From an uncultured Acetatifactor sp. (lineage in GTDB: Bacteria > Bacillota > Clostridia > Lachnospirales > Lachnospiraceae), in assembly GCA_910577665.1 (NCBI GenBank), contig CAJTOJ010000009.1, positions 1 through 64,000 on the forward strand: a stretch of DNA of 64,000 nucleotides. The letters run 5' to 3'. Under the pieces are notes generated by a model. It was not told the DNA's origin, ran no database searches, and saw only the letters and a program-made list of their open reading frames with translations. Positions 45,371 through 54,065 of this stretch are shown piece after piece. Positions within the stretch are counted from its first letter, which is position 1. Each line of letters begins with the position of its first letter. The translations under genes and the position numbers were made by a program.

Positions 45371-46916
45371 GCTGCAGACGGACTGCAGGGAGATTCTGGA
45401 GGGCATTTACCCGGATATTGTATACATCAATTGCCGGACAGGCAACTGTATCTATATCAAGGACAGGGAAGGGATTGCCGGAAAAAAGTATAAGGAGCAC
45501 AAGTGGCAAAAGCTTAGGGAAGATGCCATGCGGACAGTCTGCCCGGAGGATCTGGAGAGATGCAGGACATTCACCTCCATGGAAAACCTGCAGCGGATCG
45601 GCGGGAAGGAGCAGTCTGGTGACACCTATATATTTGGACGGATTTACCACGGGGAATACTGTCTGCAGCAGTCTGTGATTGTGCCAGAGGGACCTGGCAA
45701 AGAGGGGGTGCTCCTGTACACACGGGATGCAGATGAAGCTGTACAGGCAGATGAGCACATGAAGAGACAGCTTTTCAGGGAATTGCAGAGAACCCAGGAG
45801 GCAGAACTTGCCAGGACGGAATTCCTGCGGTATGCAGACAAGGAATTACAGGCCTCCATGGGTGTGATGATGGACAGATATCTTGATAAAGAGGGACAGG
45901 CGGCAGCGGCTGTCCGCATGGGACGTTATATCAAGACACAGATGGCAGATATTACCAGGTTGAGCAGCCTAAAGGAGAGACGGCTCCAGATCCGGAGGGA
46001 AGTGTTTGCTGTGGATACATTGCTGGAGGACTGCAGGGAGTATGCCTGTAGCAGGAGAGGGGATGACATTTCCTTCCAGGTGGAAGTGCATCCTGAACTG
46101 CAAAAGACCTATTATGGGGATGTTCTGCGTCTGATGCAGGTATTGTTCGGGCTGCTGGCCAATGGATATGATTACAATTGCCAGGGAGGCAGTGTGCGGT
46201 TGGAAGTGGGCCTGGAAGAAGCCGGGAAATCGGTGGACAAGGTGTTCTTCCAGGTCAGTGATACAGGCAGGGGGATTCACCCGGAGTTCCTGCCCAGGCT
46301 CTATGACCGGTTCGCCAGGGAACAACCTGGGGATCTGGAGGAGACCAGGGTCGGGCTGGGCCTGTTTGTAGGGAAAATCGTGCTGGACTCCATGGGAGGT
46401 ACCATAGAGGCAGACAGCGTGCAGGACCAGGGAAGCAGCTTCCGGATCATGGTGCCGCTGGTACATGTGGAGGCCATGGACCGGAAAGAGGACTGGGAAG
46501 GCATCTCCTGGAGTCCCCGTACCAGGACTGCCGGGGAAAAACATGTACTGCTGGTGGATGACAATGCCATGAACCTGGAAATGGCTGCGGAGCAGCTCAA
46601 GGAAGATGGACATAGTGTAGTGGGATGCCTGGACGGGAGGGAAGCACTTAGGACCTTCGCATACAGCGTGCCAGGCACTTTTGATCTGGTGCTGACAGAT
46701 ATGGATATGCCTGGAATGGATGGAGCAATGCTTGCGGAGAAGATCAGGAAGCTGCCACATCCGGACAGTGACCGTATATGTATCATGGGGCTTGGAGCCA
46801 ACAGGGCTGCCCTGGAGAAGGCAGATAAAAGCATCTGGTTTGACCGTATCCTGGGGAAACCTTTTGATATCAAGGCATTTCGCGGTGTGGTGCAGGAGAA
46901 TAAGGCAGAAGTATGA
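45327..46916 (+). CDS. Hybrid kinase-like protein lacking the phospho-accepting histidine
   Basis: 529 residues. The N-terminal ~130 residues are a PAS-like sensor region. Where a HisKA domain should read FLxNxSHExRTPL the sequence is FLRYADKELQASMG (residues 166-179), so the histidine is replaced (Lys172 at that place). The ATPase part keeps an N box (LLANGYDYN), DTGRGI and VGLGLFVGKIV. A receiver follows with VDDN, the phospho-Asp in LTDMDMPGMDG and Lys in LGKPFD. It overlaps the fabT-like gene (44 bases) and the cls gene (ATGA), so all three are probably translated together. It may act as an ATP-binding scaffold or phospho-accepting regulator instead of a true kinase. Confidence 0.8.
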   Translation: MSLEEGIQEKNKKDKLQTDCREILEGIYPDIVYINCRTGNCIYIKDREGIAGKKYKEHKWQKLREDAMRTVCPEDLERCRTFTSMENLQRIGGKEQSGDTYIFGRIYHGEYCLQQSVIVPEGPGKEGVLLYTRDADEAVQADEHMKRQLFRELQRTQEAELARTEFLRYADKELQASMGVMMDRYLDKEGQAAAAVRMGRYIKTQMADITRLSSLKERRLQIRREVFAVDTLLEDCREYACSRRGDDISFQVEVHPELQKTYYGDVLRLMQVLFGLLANGYDYNCQGGSVRLEVGLEEAGKSVDKVFFQVSDTGRGIHPEFLPRLYDRFAREQPGDLEETRVGLGLFVGKIVLDSMGGTIEADSVQDQGSSFRIMVPLVHVEAMDRKEDWEGISWSPRTRTAGEKHVLLVDDNAMNLEMAAEQLKEDGHSVVGCLDGREALRTFAYSVPGTFDLVLTDMDMPGMDGAMLAEKIRKLPHPDSDRICIMGLGANRAALEKADKSIWFDRILGKPFDIKAFRGVVQENKAEV

Positions 46917-48550
46917 GCAAAGGAGAAGACAGGAAGAAGAAACTGGGAAGAATCAAGACCCTTATCTATGGAAGGACAGCTATCATTATGGTGGCATTCC
47001 TGGCACAGCTTGCCATGCTGGCAATAGGGTACTATTGGCTTCGCGGCTACAACTTCGTGTTTTACTGGCTGTTTGTGACCATAACAGTCATAGCAATCGT
47101 ACATATATTCAACACAGGGGAAAATCCGGACATGAAATTGTCCTGGATGTTCCCCATTGCTGTATTTCCGGTATTCGGGGCTATATTTTACCTGGCGATT
47201 ATCCTACAGCCAGGCACCAAGGTACTCTATGGGAGACTACAGAAGGTATCCATGTACACCAAGAGATATGTGCACCCTGACAGGGAGGTCTGGGAGAGGA
47301 TGCAGGCGGAGAACCCACAGATGGGACGGCTTGCCCAATACCTGTGCAGCTGTGACAACAGTCCGGTCTATGAGCATTCGGCGGTGAAGTATTATGCGCT
47401 GGGAGACCTGCAGTTTCCGGATATGGTGGAGGAACTGAAGAAAGCAGAAAACTATATTTTCCTGGAATTCTTCATTGTCAGTCCGGGGCATATGTGGGAT
47501 ACCCTTCTGGCTATCCTCCGGGAGAAGGTGAAAGAGGGAGTGGATGTACGGTTCCTGTATGATGGCACCTGTGTGCTGTGGTATCTGCCCAGCTATTATC
47601 CCCAGCTTTTGGAAGAGGAAGGAATACATTGCAGGATGTTTTCCCCCATAAAACCCATATTCTCCCCCCACTATAACAACCGGGATCACAGGAAGATTGT
47701 GGTCATTGACGGCAGGGTGGCTTTTACCGGCGGTATCAATCTGTCGGATGAATATATCAACCAGAAAAACCGCTTCGGCCATTGGAAGGATGCAGGTATA
47801 ATGGTGAAGGGGGATGCGGTGGAACGTTTTACGTATATGTTTCTGGAGATGTGGAACATCTCGGAGAATACCGTCCCCAAACGGGGAAAGAAAGGAAAGT
47901 CTGACGGACAGGGGGTTACCCGGGAAGCTGCCTGCCCTGGGATCCGCAGGGAGGAGGACTATGGAAGATACAGGAAGACAAGGGACAAGACCCTGGTCCG
48001 GGACGGCTATGTGATTCCCTACAGTGTGTGTCCTTTGGGACCGGAACGTGTGGGAGAGCGGGTCTATCTGGATATCATCCATACAGCCCATACCTATGTG
48101 CATATCATGACGCCTTACCTGATCCTGGACTATCAGATGATTATGGCACTTTCCTATGCGGCCAGGCGGGGGGTGGAGGTAATCATTATCATGCCTCATG
48201 TGCCGGACAAACGGTATGCTTTTATGCTGGCAAAGACATATTACAACCAGCTCCTGGAGGCAGGGGTACGGATCTGTGAGTATGAGCCGGGATTTGTCCA
48301 TGCCAAGGTGTTTGTGTCAGATGACTGCAAAGCAGTGGTGGGAACTGTGAATCTGGACTATCGCAGTCTTTATCATCATTTTGAATGTGGGCTGGTTCTG
48401 TATCAGAATTCCCAGGTGGCCCTGATTGAGCAGGATGTGCAGGATACCCTGCCGAAATGTCTGGAGGTGATCCCCCAGGACTATGGGAGGCTTCGGCTGA
48501 TAGACCGCGTTCTGGGCCGGATCATGCGTATCGTGGCACCTCTCATGTAA
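46913..48550 (+). CDS. cls: Cardiolipin synthase, phospholipase-D type
   Basis: A 545-residue membrane enzyme that joins two phosphatidylglycerol molecules. Two or three membrane helices lie in the first ~95 residues. The two HKD motifs are HRKIVVIDGRVAFTGGIN and HAKVFVSDDCKAVVGTVNLD. The start overlaps the stop of the kinase-like gene by four bases (ATGA), which ties membrane lipid synthesis to the fab cluster and the kinase-like protein. The length is slightly above the usual ~480-510. Confidence 0.93.
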   Translation: MSKGEDRKKKLGRIKTLIYGRTAIIMVAFLAQLAMLAIGYYWLRGYNFVFYWLFVTITVIAIVHIFNTGENPDMKLSWMFPIAVFPVFGAIFYLAIILQPGTKVLYGRLQKVSMYTKRYVHPDREVWERMQAENPQMGRLAQYLCSCDNSPVYEHSAVKYYALGDLQFPDMVEELKKAENYIFLEFFIVSPGHMWDTLLAILREKVKEGVDVRFLYDGTCVLWYLPSYYPQLLEEEGIHCRMFSPIKPIFSPHYNNRDHRKIVVIDGRVAFTGGINLSDEYINQKNRFGHWKDAGIMVKGDAVERFTYMFLEMWNISENTVPKRGKKGKSDGQGVTREAACPGIRREEDYGRYRKTRDKTLVRDGYVIPYSVCPLGPERVGERVYLDIIHTAHTYVHIMTPYLILDYQMIMALSYAARRGVEVIIIMPHVPDKRYAFMLAKTYYNQLLEAGVRICEYEPGFVHAKVFVSDDCKAVVGTVNLDYRSLYHHFECGLVLYQNSQVALIEQDVQDTLPKCLEVIPQDYGRLRLIDRVLGRIMRIVAPLM

Positions 48551-48892
48551 GGGCCGGGGACAGTGCAGGGATCTGCTGCCTCAAGGATGCGGTGTGGGTG
48601 GCATGGTTCATGCCAGTCAGGATCCTGCGTGCGCAGATGGCACAAAATATGGGGATATTTGTGGGCAGGGGTGGGAACCTGCTTTTTTTGTATGGCTGTG
48701 AAACTTTCCCGGGTTTGCAGCATGGAAAGACGCCGGCAGAAGGGGACTGCCTTTTTGCGTGACTGTGAAACTTTTCCTTGTAAGATGCGTCCATAAGGGT
48801 ATGAGGAAGACCTGGCAGAGGGCAGGCAGATGTCAGGGGGGAAGGATCGGCTATGGCAGGGGGCAAAAGGATCCAAGGAAAGGAGGAAAGAT
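48551..48892 (+). promoter_or_regulatory. ECF-sigma promoter region (core 48766-48791)
   Basis: TGAAAC (48766-48771), 16 bases, then CGTC (48788-48791) is the exact layout of sigma-W/X/M-type ECF promoters. A similar GCTGTGAAACTTT occurs at 48694-48706 without a CGTC at the right distance, so it looks like a partial duplicate. The promoter is ~100 bases before the sigma gene and suggests that the factor activates its own gene. No gene is supported in the rest of the stretch. Confidence 0.75.
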
Positions 48893-49453
48893 TTGAAAGA
48901 CACACAGATACTGGATTTGTATTGGGCCAGGGATGAGAGAGCCATTGCAGAGACCCAGGAAAGTTATGGAAGATACTGTTACAGCATCGCATTCCGTATC
49001 CTGGAAGACAGGGAGGATGCGGACGAATGTACCAATGATACCTGGCTGCGGGCGTGGAATGCCATACCGCCTGGCAGGCCTGGAAGGCTGGCGCTTTTTC
49101 TGGGAACGATCACACGGAATCTGTCCCTGGACAGATGGAAAGGAAGGCATACCATGAAACGCGGCGGAGGCGAGATGGTGCTGGCCCTGGATGAGCTGGC
49201 GGAATGCGTACCGGGCCGGAACCATACAGAGGAAGCGGTGGAGGCGGCAGAGCTGGAGAGACTGCTCAATGTGTTCCTGCATACCCTGCCGGAGAGGGAA
49301 TGCAACGTGTTTCTGAGAAGGTACTGGTATGTGGAGGAATATGGGGTCATAGCGGACAGGTATGGATTGAAGCTGAACACGGTAAAGACCATTCTCCACA
49401 GGATTAGGAGAAAGCTGAAGGATTATCTGGAAAAGGAGGGGATCACACTGTGA
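48893..49453 (+). CDS. ECF-type RNA polymerase sigma factor
   Basis: About 186 residues. Region 2 includes AFRILEDREDADECTNDTWLRAWNAIPP and a TRNLSLDRWK-like end. Region 4 is LPERECNVFLRRYWYVEEYGVIADRYGLKLNTVKTILHRIRRKL. The TTG at 48893 is the likely start: AAGGAGG stands 6 bases before it and the preceding 21 codons are not conserved. Its stop overlaps the GTG of the next gene, the classic sigma/anti-sigma arrangement. The signal is unknown; cell-envelope stress is the usual one for the promoter class seen. Confidence 0.88.
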   Translation: MKDTQILDLYWARDERAIAETQESYGRYCYSIAFRILEDREDADECTNDTWLRAWNAIPPGRPGRLALFLGTITRNLSLDRWKGRHTMKRGGGEMVLALDELAECVPGRNHTEEAVEAAELERLLNVFLHTLPERECNVFLRRYWYVEEYGVIADRYGLKLNTVKTILHRIRRKLKDYLEKEGITL

Positions 49454-50529
49454 GAGACAGGAAAACAGAAGCATTGCGGATCATGGAAGCCTTGAGTGGT
49501 GTGGACCAGAAACTGCTGGAGCGCTGTGGTGTGGAAACAGGAGAGGGGATACAGATACCGAAGACACAGGGCAGGGATACTCCTGTGGCGGGATCACATG
49601 GGCATGTCAAGGGGGGATGCCGGAAGATATTCTGGCAGCAGGGAAAGGCCTGGGCAGCCTGCATAGCCCTGGTGGCAGTGGGTGCATTGTCCTGGGGTGC
49701 TTTCCGGTTTGCGACAATGCCACATGGATCGGTCTGGGATGACAGCAAGGCAGGAGGCCGTGCAGAGGATGCTGCCATGGAAGCGGTGGATGGAAAAGGA
49801 GAAGAGTTCGGGGAAACTGCCCAGGGGAAGGGAGACCTGCCAGAAGAAGGCGGTGCAGATACCGGCAAAGGTGCGGATGGCAGCTATGGGAATCCAGAGG
49901 ATTCTTCTGGCAATGCCAATGGGAAGGGCCAGGAGACTGTAGGTGATGCGTCCCCGGAGGAGGGGAACGCCGATGGGGGAAACCGGTGGACGGATGGATC
50001 CATGGAAGCAGACCAGGGTGTCATGGAAAACCCTTATCAGGAGATTACCAGTGAACAGGCCCGGAGTGTGGAAGTCCTGGGAGATTACATCCCCACCCGG
50101 CTTCCTGCCGGATATAGCCTGGAATCTGTGCAGGCAGAGATTTCCCCGGAAGATGGCAGCACGGACAGTCTCTTCTTGACCTGGACCAGAGGAATGGATT
50201 ATATTACTCTATATATCAGCAAAACAGGAACAACGCCACCTGCCACGGTGGACGTGGACAGGCCGGAGACATACGATAAGCGTCTCTATGGGATTCCCTA
50301 TGGGGAAACAGTGCCGGAGGCATACCAGGAGAGTGTCATGTGGCCGGTGTTTGCCTGGGAGGATATGAGTCTGGAGATTGTGGAGAGCCGCATGGTATCT
50401 CCCGAAGGGGACAGTGGAGATACCAATACGCCCAGGGGAGAATTCATGGTACTGTATCCGGACGGGGTATTGGTGCGGTTTACAGGCAGAGGAACCCCGG
50501 AGGAGATCTGGACATTACTGGGCCAGTGA
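49450..50529 (+). CDS. Probable membrane anti-sigma factor
   Basis: A 359-residue protein starting with GTG at 49450 that overlaps the sigma stop codon. Residues 1-60 are cytoplasmic, one membrane helix lies near 68-85 (AWAACIALVAVGALSWGA), and then comes a Gly/Asp/Glu-rich extracellular linker of ~110 residues. A C-terminal folded domain (~200-359, with LGDYIPTRLPAGYSLESVQAE) resembles the DUF4367-like domains of other anti-sigma factors. Translational coupling and topology make an anti-sigma role likely. The sigma-binding part is not a recognisable zinc-binding HxxxCxxC type. Confidence 0.72.
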   Translation: MRDRKTEALRIMEALSGVDQKLLERCGVETGEGIQIPKTQGRDTPVAGSHGHVKGGCRKIFWQQGKAWAACIALVAVGALSWGAFRFATMPHGSVWDDSKAGGRAEDAAMEAVDGKGEEFGETAQGKGDLPEEGGADTGKGADGSYGNPEDSSGNANGKGQETVGDASPEEGNADGGNRWTDGSMEADQGVMENPYQEITSEQARSVEVLGDYIPTRLPAGYSLESVQAEISPEDGSTDSLFLTWTRGMDYITLYISKTGTTPPATVDVDRPETYDKRLYGIPYGETVPEAYQESVMWPVFAWEDMSLEIVESRMVSPEGDSGDTNTPRGEFMVLYPDGVLVRFTGRGTPEEIWTLLGQ

Positions 50530-50701
50530 GGGATGGAAGCCCCGGTTGCCGGTGGCTGGTTGAATGAGACTGGGTAAACGGGTGTGGTTTGTTCCGGAAT
50601 GGCACAGGAACCTTTATGGTAAATGACAGTAAGGCGGCCAGGATCCATAGATGAAAAAGAGGGAAAAAGCAATGACAGCACAGAACAAGGAGGCACATTC
50701 C

Positions 50702-52042
50702 ATGACGCAGGGGAGAATCGGGCTGCCCCTGCTTGCATTTACCATTCCACTGGTGCTGGGGAATCTGTTCCAGCTTGCTTACAATGCGGTGGATTCTGTT
50801 ATTGTAGGGAAGCTGGTGGGGGAGAGTGCCCTGGCAGCAGTGGGGACGTCCACACCTATTATGAATATAGCGATCCTTCTCATCAGCGGCATGTGCATGG
50901 GGGCCGGCATTCTGATGAGTTCTTATTACGGGGCGGGGGATTATGACACCCTGTCCGGGCAGATCAGCACCACATTCCTTGGGGGGTGCATGTTTTCCCT
51001 GGTATTTTCCCTGGTGATGCTTTTTCTGGCAGAACCGGTGCTGTGCCTGATCCAGGTGCCCGGGGAAGTGGTGCCGGAGGCAGCAGCCTACCTTAGGGTG
51101 ATTTTCCTGGGGCTGGTCTTTACGTTCCTGTACAATTTCCTGGCCAGTACCTTGCGTGCCCTGGGAGACAGCCGCACGCCCCTGTATTTTCTGGTTGTCA
51201 GTTCCCTGACCAATGTGGGACTGGACCTGGTGATGGTGGCAGGCCTGGGGCTGGGTGTCCTTGGCAGTGCAGTGGCCACTGTGTGCAGCCAGGCACTGTG
51301 CTGCCTGTTGTGCGGTGTGTATATCCGATTCAGGGTGCCCCTTTTGTGCCTGGGGAGAAGATGGCTGGTGTTTGACAGGAAGCTGCTTGGAAAGACCTTG
51401 TCCTATAGCAGTGCCAGCGCTCTGCAGCAGGTATGCCTGCAGCTGGGTAAGGTTATCATCCAGTCGGTGGTGAATACCCAGGGGGTAAGTGTCATAGCGG
51501 CGTTTACCGCGGTGAACCGGGTGGATGATTTCGCCTACACACCCCAGCAGAACATAGGCCATGCCATGACAACGTTCATTGCCCAGAACAAAGGGGCAGG
51601 GGAACATGGGCGGATAAAGAAGGGCTTCTTCTGGGGAATGTGTATAGAGGTGGCATATTCCCTGTTCCTGCTGGTCTTTATCTTCCTGGGGGCGCCTGGG
51701 ATCATGGGATTGTTTGCAGAAGGGAAAGGATCCGGGGTAATCGGACTGGGTACGGAATACCTGCGGCTGATTGCCTTCCTGTATTTGCTGCCTGGATTTA
51801 CCAATGGCATACAGGGTTTCTTCCGGGGGATGGGAGATCTGAAGGTAACACTTTACAGTACATTTATGAATATGTTGGGGAGAGTGGTGGCTGTGATCCT
51901 GATGATCCAGGTGTTCCACATGGGATTTCCCAGCCTGGCCTGGGCGAATATGGCAGGCTGGATCCTAATGCTTCTGTTTGAGGTACCGCTTCTGGTGAGA
52001 AGCTTGAAGCGTCAAGGGTTCTCATTCTCCCGCATGCGGTAG
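50702..52042 (+). CDS. MATE family efflux transporter (second copy)
   Basis: A 446-residue, ~12-helix pump of the same family as the one at 19080 but clearly diverged. Landmarks are LGNLFQLAYNAVDSVIVGKLVG and RALGDSRTPLYF with NVGLDLVMV. The ATG at 50702 is chosen because AAGGAGG stands 8 bases before it; ATGs at 50651 and 50672 lack one. It may be read together with the sigma/anti-sigma pair. Its last 31 bases overlap the end of the convergent response-regulator gene. Confidence 0.9.
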   Translation: MTQGRIGLPLLAFTIPLVLGNLFQLAYNAVDSVIVGKLVGESALAAVGTSTPIMNIAILLISGMCMGAGILMSSYYGAGDYDTLSGQISTTFLGGCMFSLVFSLVMLFLAEPVLCLIQVPGEVVPEAAAYLRVIFLGLVFTFLYNFLASTLRALGDSRTPLYFLVVSSLTNVGLDLVMVAGLGLGVLGSAVATVCSQALCCLLCGVYIRFRVPLLCLGRRWLVFDRKLLGKTLSYSSASALQQVCLQLGKVIIQSVVNTQGVSVIAAFTAVNRVDDFAYTPQQNIGHAMTTFIAQNKGAGEHGRIKKGFFWGMCIEVAYSLFLLVFIFLGAPGIMGLFAEGKGSGVIGLGTEYLRLIAFLYLLPGFTNGIQGFFRGMGDLKVTLYSTFMNMLGRVVAVILMIQVFHMGFPSLAWANMAGWILMLLFEVPLLVRSLKRQGFSFSRMR

Positions 52043-52707
52043 CCGATGCCGATCTCTGTGAATACATACTGGGGAAGGGCCGGGTTCTGTTCGATCTTAC
52101 GGCGTATATTGGCCATGTTTACCCGCAGGATCTGGTTATTGCTGTCCATATAAGGACCCCAGATGGCACTCATGATAGCTTTGTAGGTGAGTACCCGGCC
52201 GGAGTTTTCCGCCAGTAGTGTCAGAAGCTGGTATTCTACCTGGGTTAGGTGGATTTTCTCCCCGGCCAGGGTGGTGGTCCTTCGCTCGAAATTGATCTCC
52301 AGATCCAGTGCCCGGTAGACCCTGTCCTGTGCGGACTTGTGGTGATGGCGCAGGCAGGTGCGGATCCGGGCCATCAGTTCCCCGGTGCCAAAAGGCTTGG
52401 TGATATAGTCGTCTGCACCCAGATCCAGTGCCAGCACCTTGTCTTCTTCCTTGGTGCGGGCGGAGATAATGATGATGGGCACGCTGCTCCAGGTGCGGAT
52501 CTGCTGTAGCACCTGGCAGCCGTCTATATCAGGCAGTCCCAGATCCAGAAGGATCACGTCAGGGCACAGGGATGCGGCCAGACTTAAGCCTTCCTGGCCG
52601 GTGGAGGCTGTTACGACCCGGTAATCGTTACCATTCAAAGCAGTGCTCACAAAGGACAGGATAATCTTGTCATCTTCAATCAAAAGTACGTTTCTCTTTA
52701 TGCACAT
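52012..52707 (-). CDS. Response regulator, OmpR/KdpE-like
   Basis: A 231-residue regulator with a receiver (acidic Asp12-Asp13, phospho-Asp55 in VILLDLGLPD, Lys in TKPFG) and a C-terminal winged helix (VEYQLLTLLAENSGRVLTYKAIMSAIWG). It is most like KdpE. It overlaps the sensor kinase gene by 10 bases and the convergent MATE gene by 31. No kdpFABC potassium-pump genes are in the window. Confidence 0.88.
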   Translation of the reverse strand: MCIKRNVLLIEDDKIILSFVSTALNGNDYRVVTASTGQEGLSLAASLCPDVILLDLGLPDIDGCQVLQQIRTWSSVPIIIISARTKEEDKVLALDLGADDYITKPFGTGELMARIRTCLRHHHKSAQDRVYRALDLEINFERRTTTLAGEKIHLTQVEYQLLTLLAENSGRVLTYKAIMSAIWGPYMDSNNQILRVNMANIRRKIEQNPALPQYVFTEIGIGYRMRENENP

Positions 52708-53807
52708 GGTGGAGATTCTTCCTTTCTCTTCGGTAGAGTAAATGTAAACTCTGCGCCGCAGTCATGGTTGCGACCTAACAGGGAACCATGGTGGGCGGTG
52801 ACAATGGTCTTGCAGATCACCAGCCCAATGCCCATTCCCTTCTGGGCGTCTGTGGAGTGGGAAGCCGTGTAGCTGCTTCCATCAAAGAGATGTCCCAGCA
52901 TGTTTTCCGGAATACCATTCCCATAGTCCCGTACTGTGAAGGAGACCTGGGGTCCATCGGACTCCACAACGAAGTCGATGGGTGAGGCATTGCCGGAGTG
53001 GAGAAAGGCATTCTCCAGAAGGTTGATGGTCACCTGCTCGATGAGTACCGCATCCATGGGAAGCATGATAAAGTCATCGGGAATCCTGGCGTGGATAATG
53101 CATTCAGGGTGACGTTTTCCCATCTTCTGGATGGCAGCGCCCACAACTTCCTCCACAGATTCATCAGAGGTATTGATTCTCATGTCTTCGTCACGGATCC
53201 GCGTGACGGTGAGCAGGTTTTCCACCATATTGATCAGCCAGTTGGAATCCTCATAGATATTCTGTACGATATTCATCTGATCCGTCTGGCTGAGTTTGTC
53301 CTGGTTTTCCAGGTATACAAGGCTGTTACCCAGGATCCCGGTGAGTGGCGTCCTCAGGTCGTGGGAGATAGCGCGCAACAGGTTAGCCCGCATTCTCTCG
53401 ATCTCTGCTTCTGCAAGCTGCTTTTCCCGTTCCTCGATCAGACCGGACTGGGTATGCATATGGATCCGCATGGAGCTTATCCATATGGAGATGGAAGCCA
53501 GGAACAGAAAGGCAGTGGAATACCCACACAGGGGAGAGGCCGTATTCGTTGCGGGATACAGATACAGCACACGAAAGTAAAACACCGCATATAAAGAACA
53601 GGCAATGCCATAGAGATATCCGGTTGTACTGGAAGAGACCAGGATCAGGAAAAAGGCGAAGACCAGGGGAATGTTGGCCGAATTCCTGCCAAGGATCACA
53701 TGACAGAGGCAGGAAAGCCCGGTGGCGGTAGCCATGAAGCACAGAGACAGAAGGGTACTGTACAGATGTTGTTTGAAGCGGGGTAATGTCTGTAATCTCT
53801 TTTGCAT
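52698..53807 (-). CDS. Sensor histidine kinase, KdpD-like without the large N-terminal domain
   Basis: About 369 residues. Four membrane helices of the DUF4118 type occupy ~residues 20-110, then a HisKA domain with His149 in ISHDLRTPLTGILG, and the ATPase (LLENAFLHS, DYGNGIP, GMGIGLVICKTIV). Full KdpD proteins are ~900 residues with an N-terminal KdpD/USP part, missing here; such short forms exist in clostridia. The start is MQKR (53807) or MRPE (53837). It is the first gene of the pair with the response regulator. Confidence 0.85.
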   Translation of the reverse strand: MQKRLQTLPRFKQHLYSTLLSLCFMATATGLSCLCHVILGRNSANIPLVFAFFLILVSSSTTGYLYGIACSLYAVFYFRVLYLYPATNTASPLCGYSTAFLFLASISIWISSMRIHMHTQSGLIEEREKQLAEAEIERMRANLLRAISHDLRTPLTGILGNSLVYLENQDKLSQTDQMNIVQNIYEDSNWLINMVENLLTVTRIRDEDMRINTSDESVEEVVGAAIQKMGKRHPECIIHARIPDDFIMLPMDAVLIEQVTINLLENAFLHSGNASPIDFVVESDGPQVSFTVRDYGNGIPENMLGHLFDGSSYTASHSTDAQKGMGIGLVICKTIVTAHHGSLLGRNHDCGAEFTFTLPKRKEESPPCA

Positions 53808-53950
53808 GGAAATTCTTCTGTTCCTTTCCGGCCGCATGGCGGCTGATTCCTCGAGTCTGTGATTTCTGGTTTTTCTTCGTGCCGGGGCAGCCTGGCCTGG
53901 TCCCGTAGTGGTATCTTACATGGAAGTGTTATGTCATATCCTGCGATAGG

Positions 53951-53979
53951 ATTATACCCTTTTCCTGGAAAAGACGCAA
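53951..53979 (-). promoter_or_regulatory. Promoter of the Kdp-like two-component genes
   Basis: On the minus strand TTGCGT (53974-53979) and TATAAT (53951-53956) are 17 bases apart, about 145 bases before the kinase start. A TTAAGGG/CCCTTAA hairpin at 54013-54029 may end the RNA methyltransferase transcript. Confidence 0.65.
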
Positions 53980-54065
53980 GAACATTTGTAAAAATTCTGT
54001 GTTAAAATGGCGTTAAGGGCAACCCTTAAAATTCCGGATGTGTGGATAACAGTGACAGGGTTTTG

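Noticed and set aside
48563..48796. Small ORF between cls and the sigma gene
   Set aside because: Cys/Arg-rich shadow without start signal; overlaps the ECF promoter.
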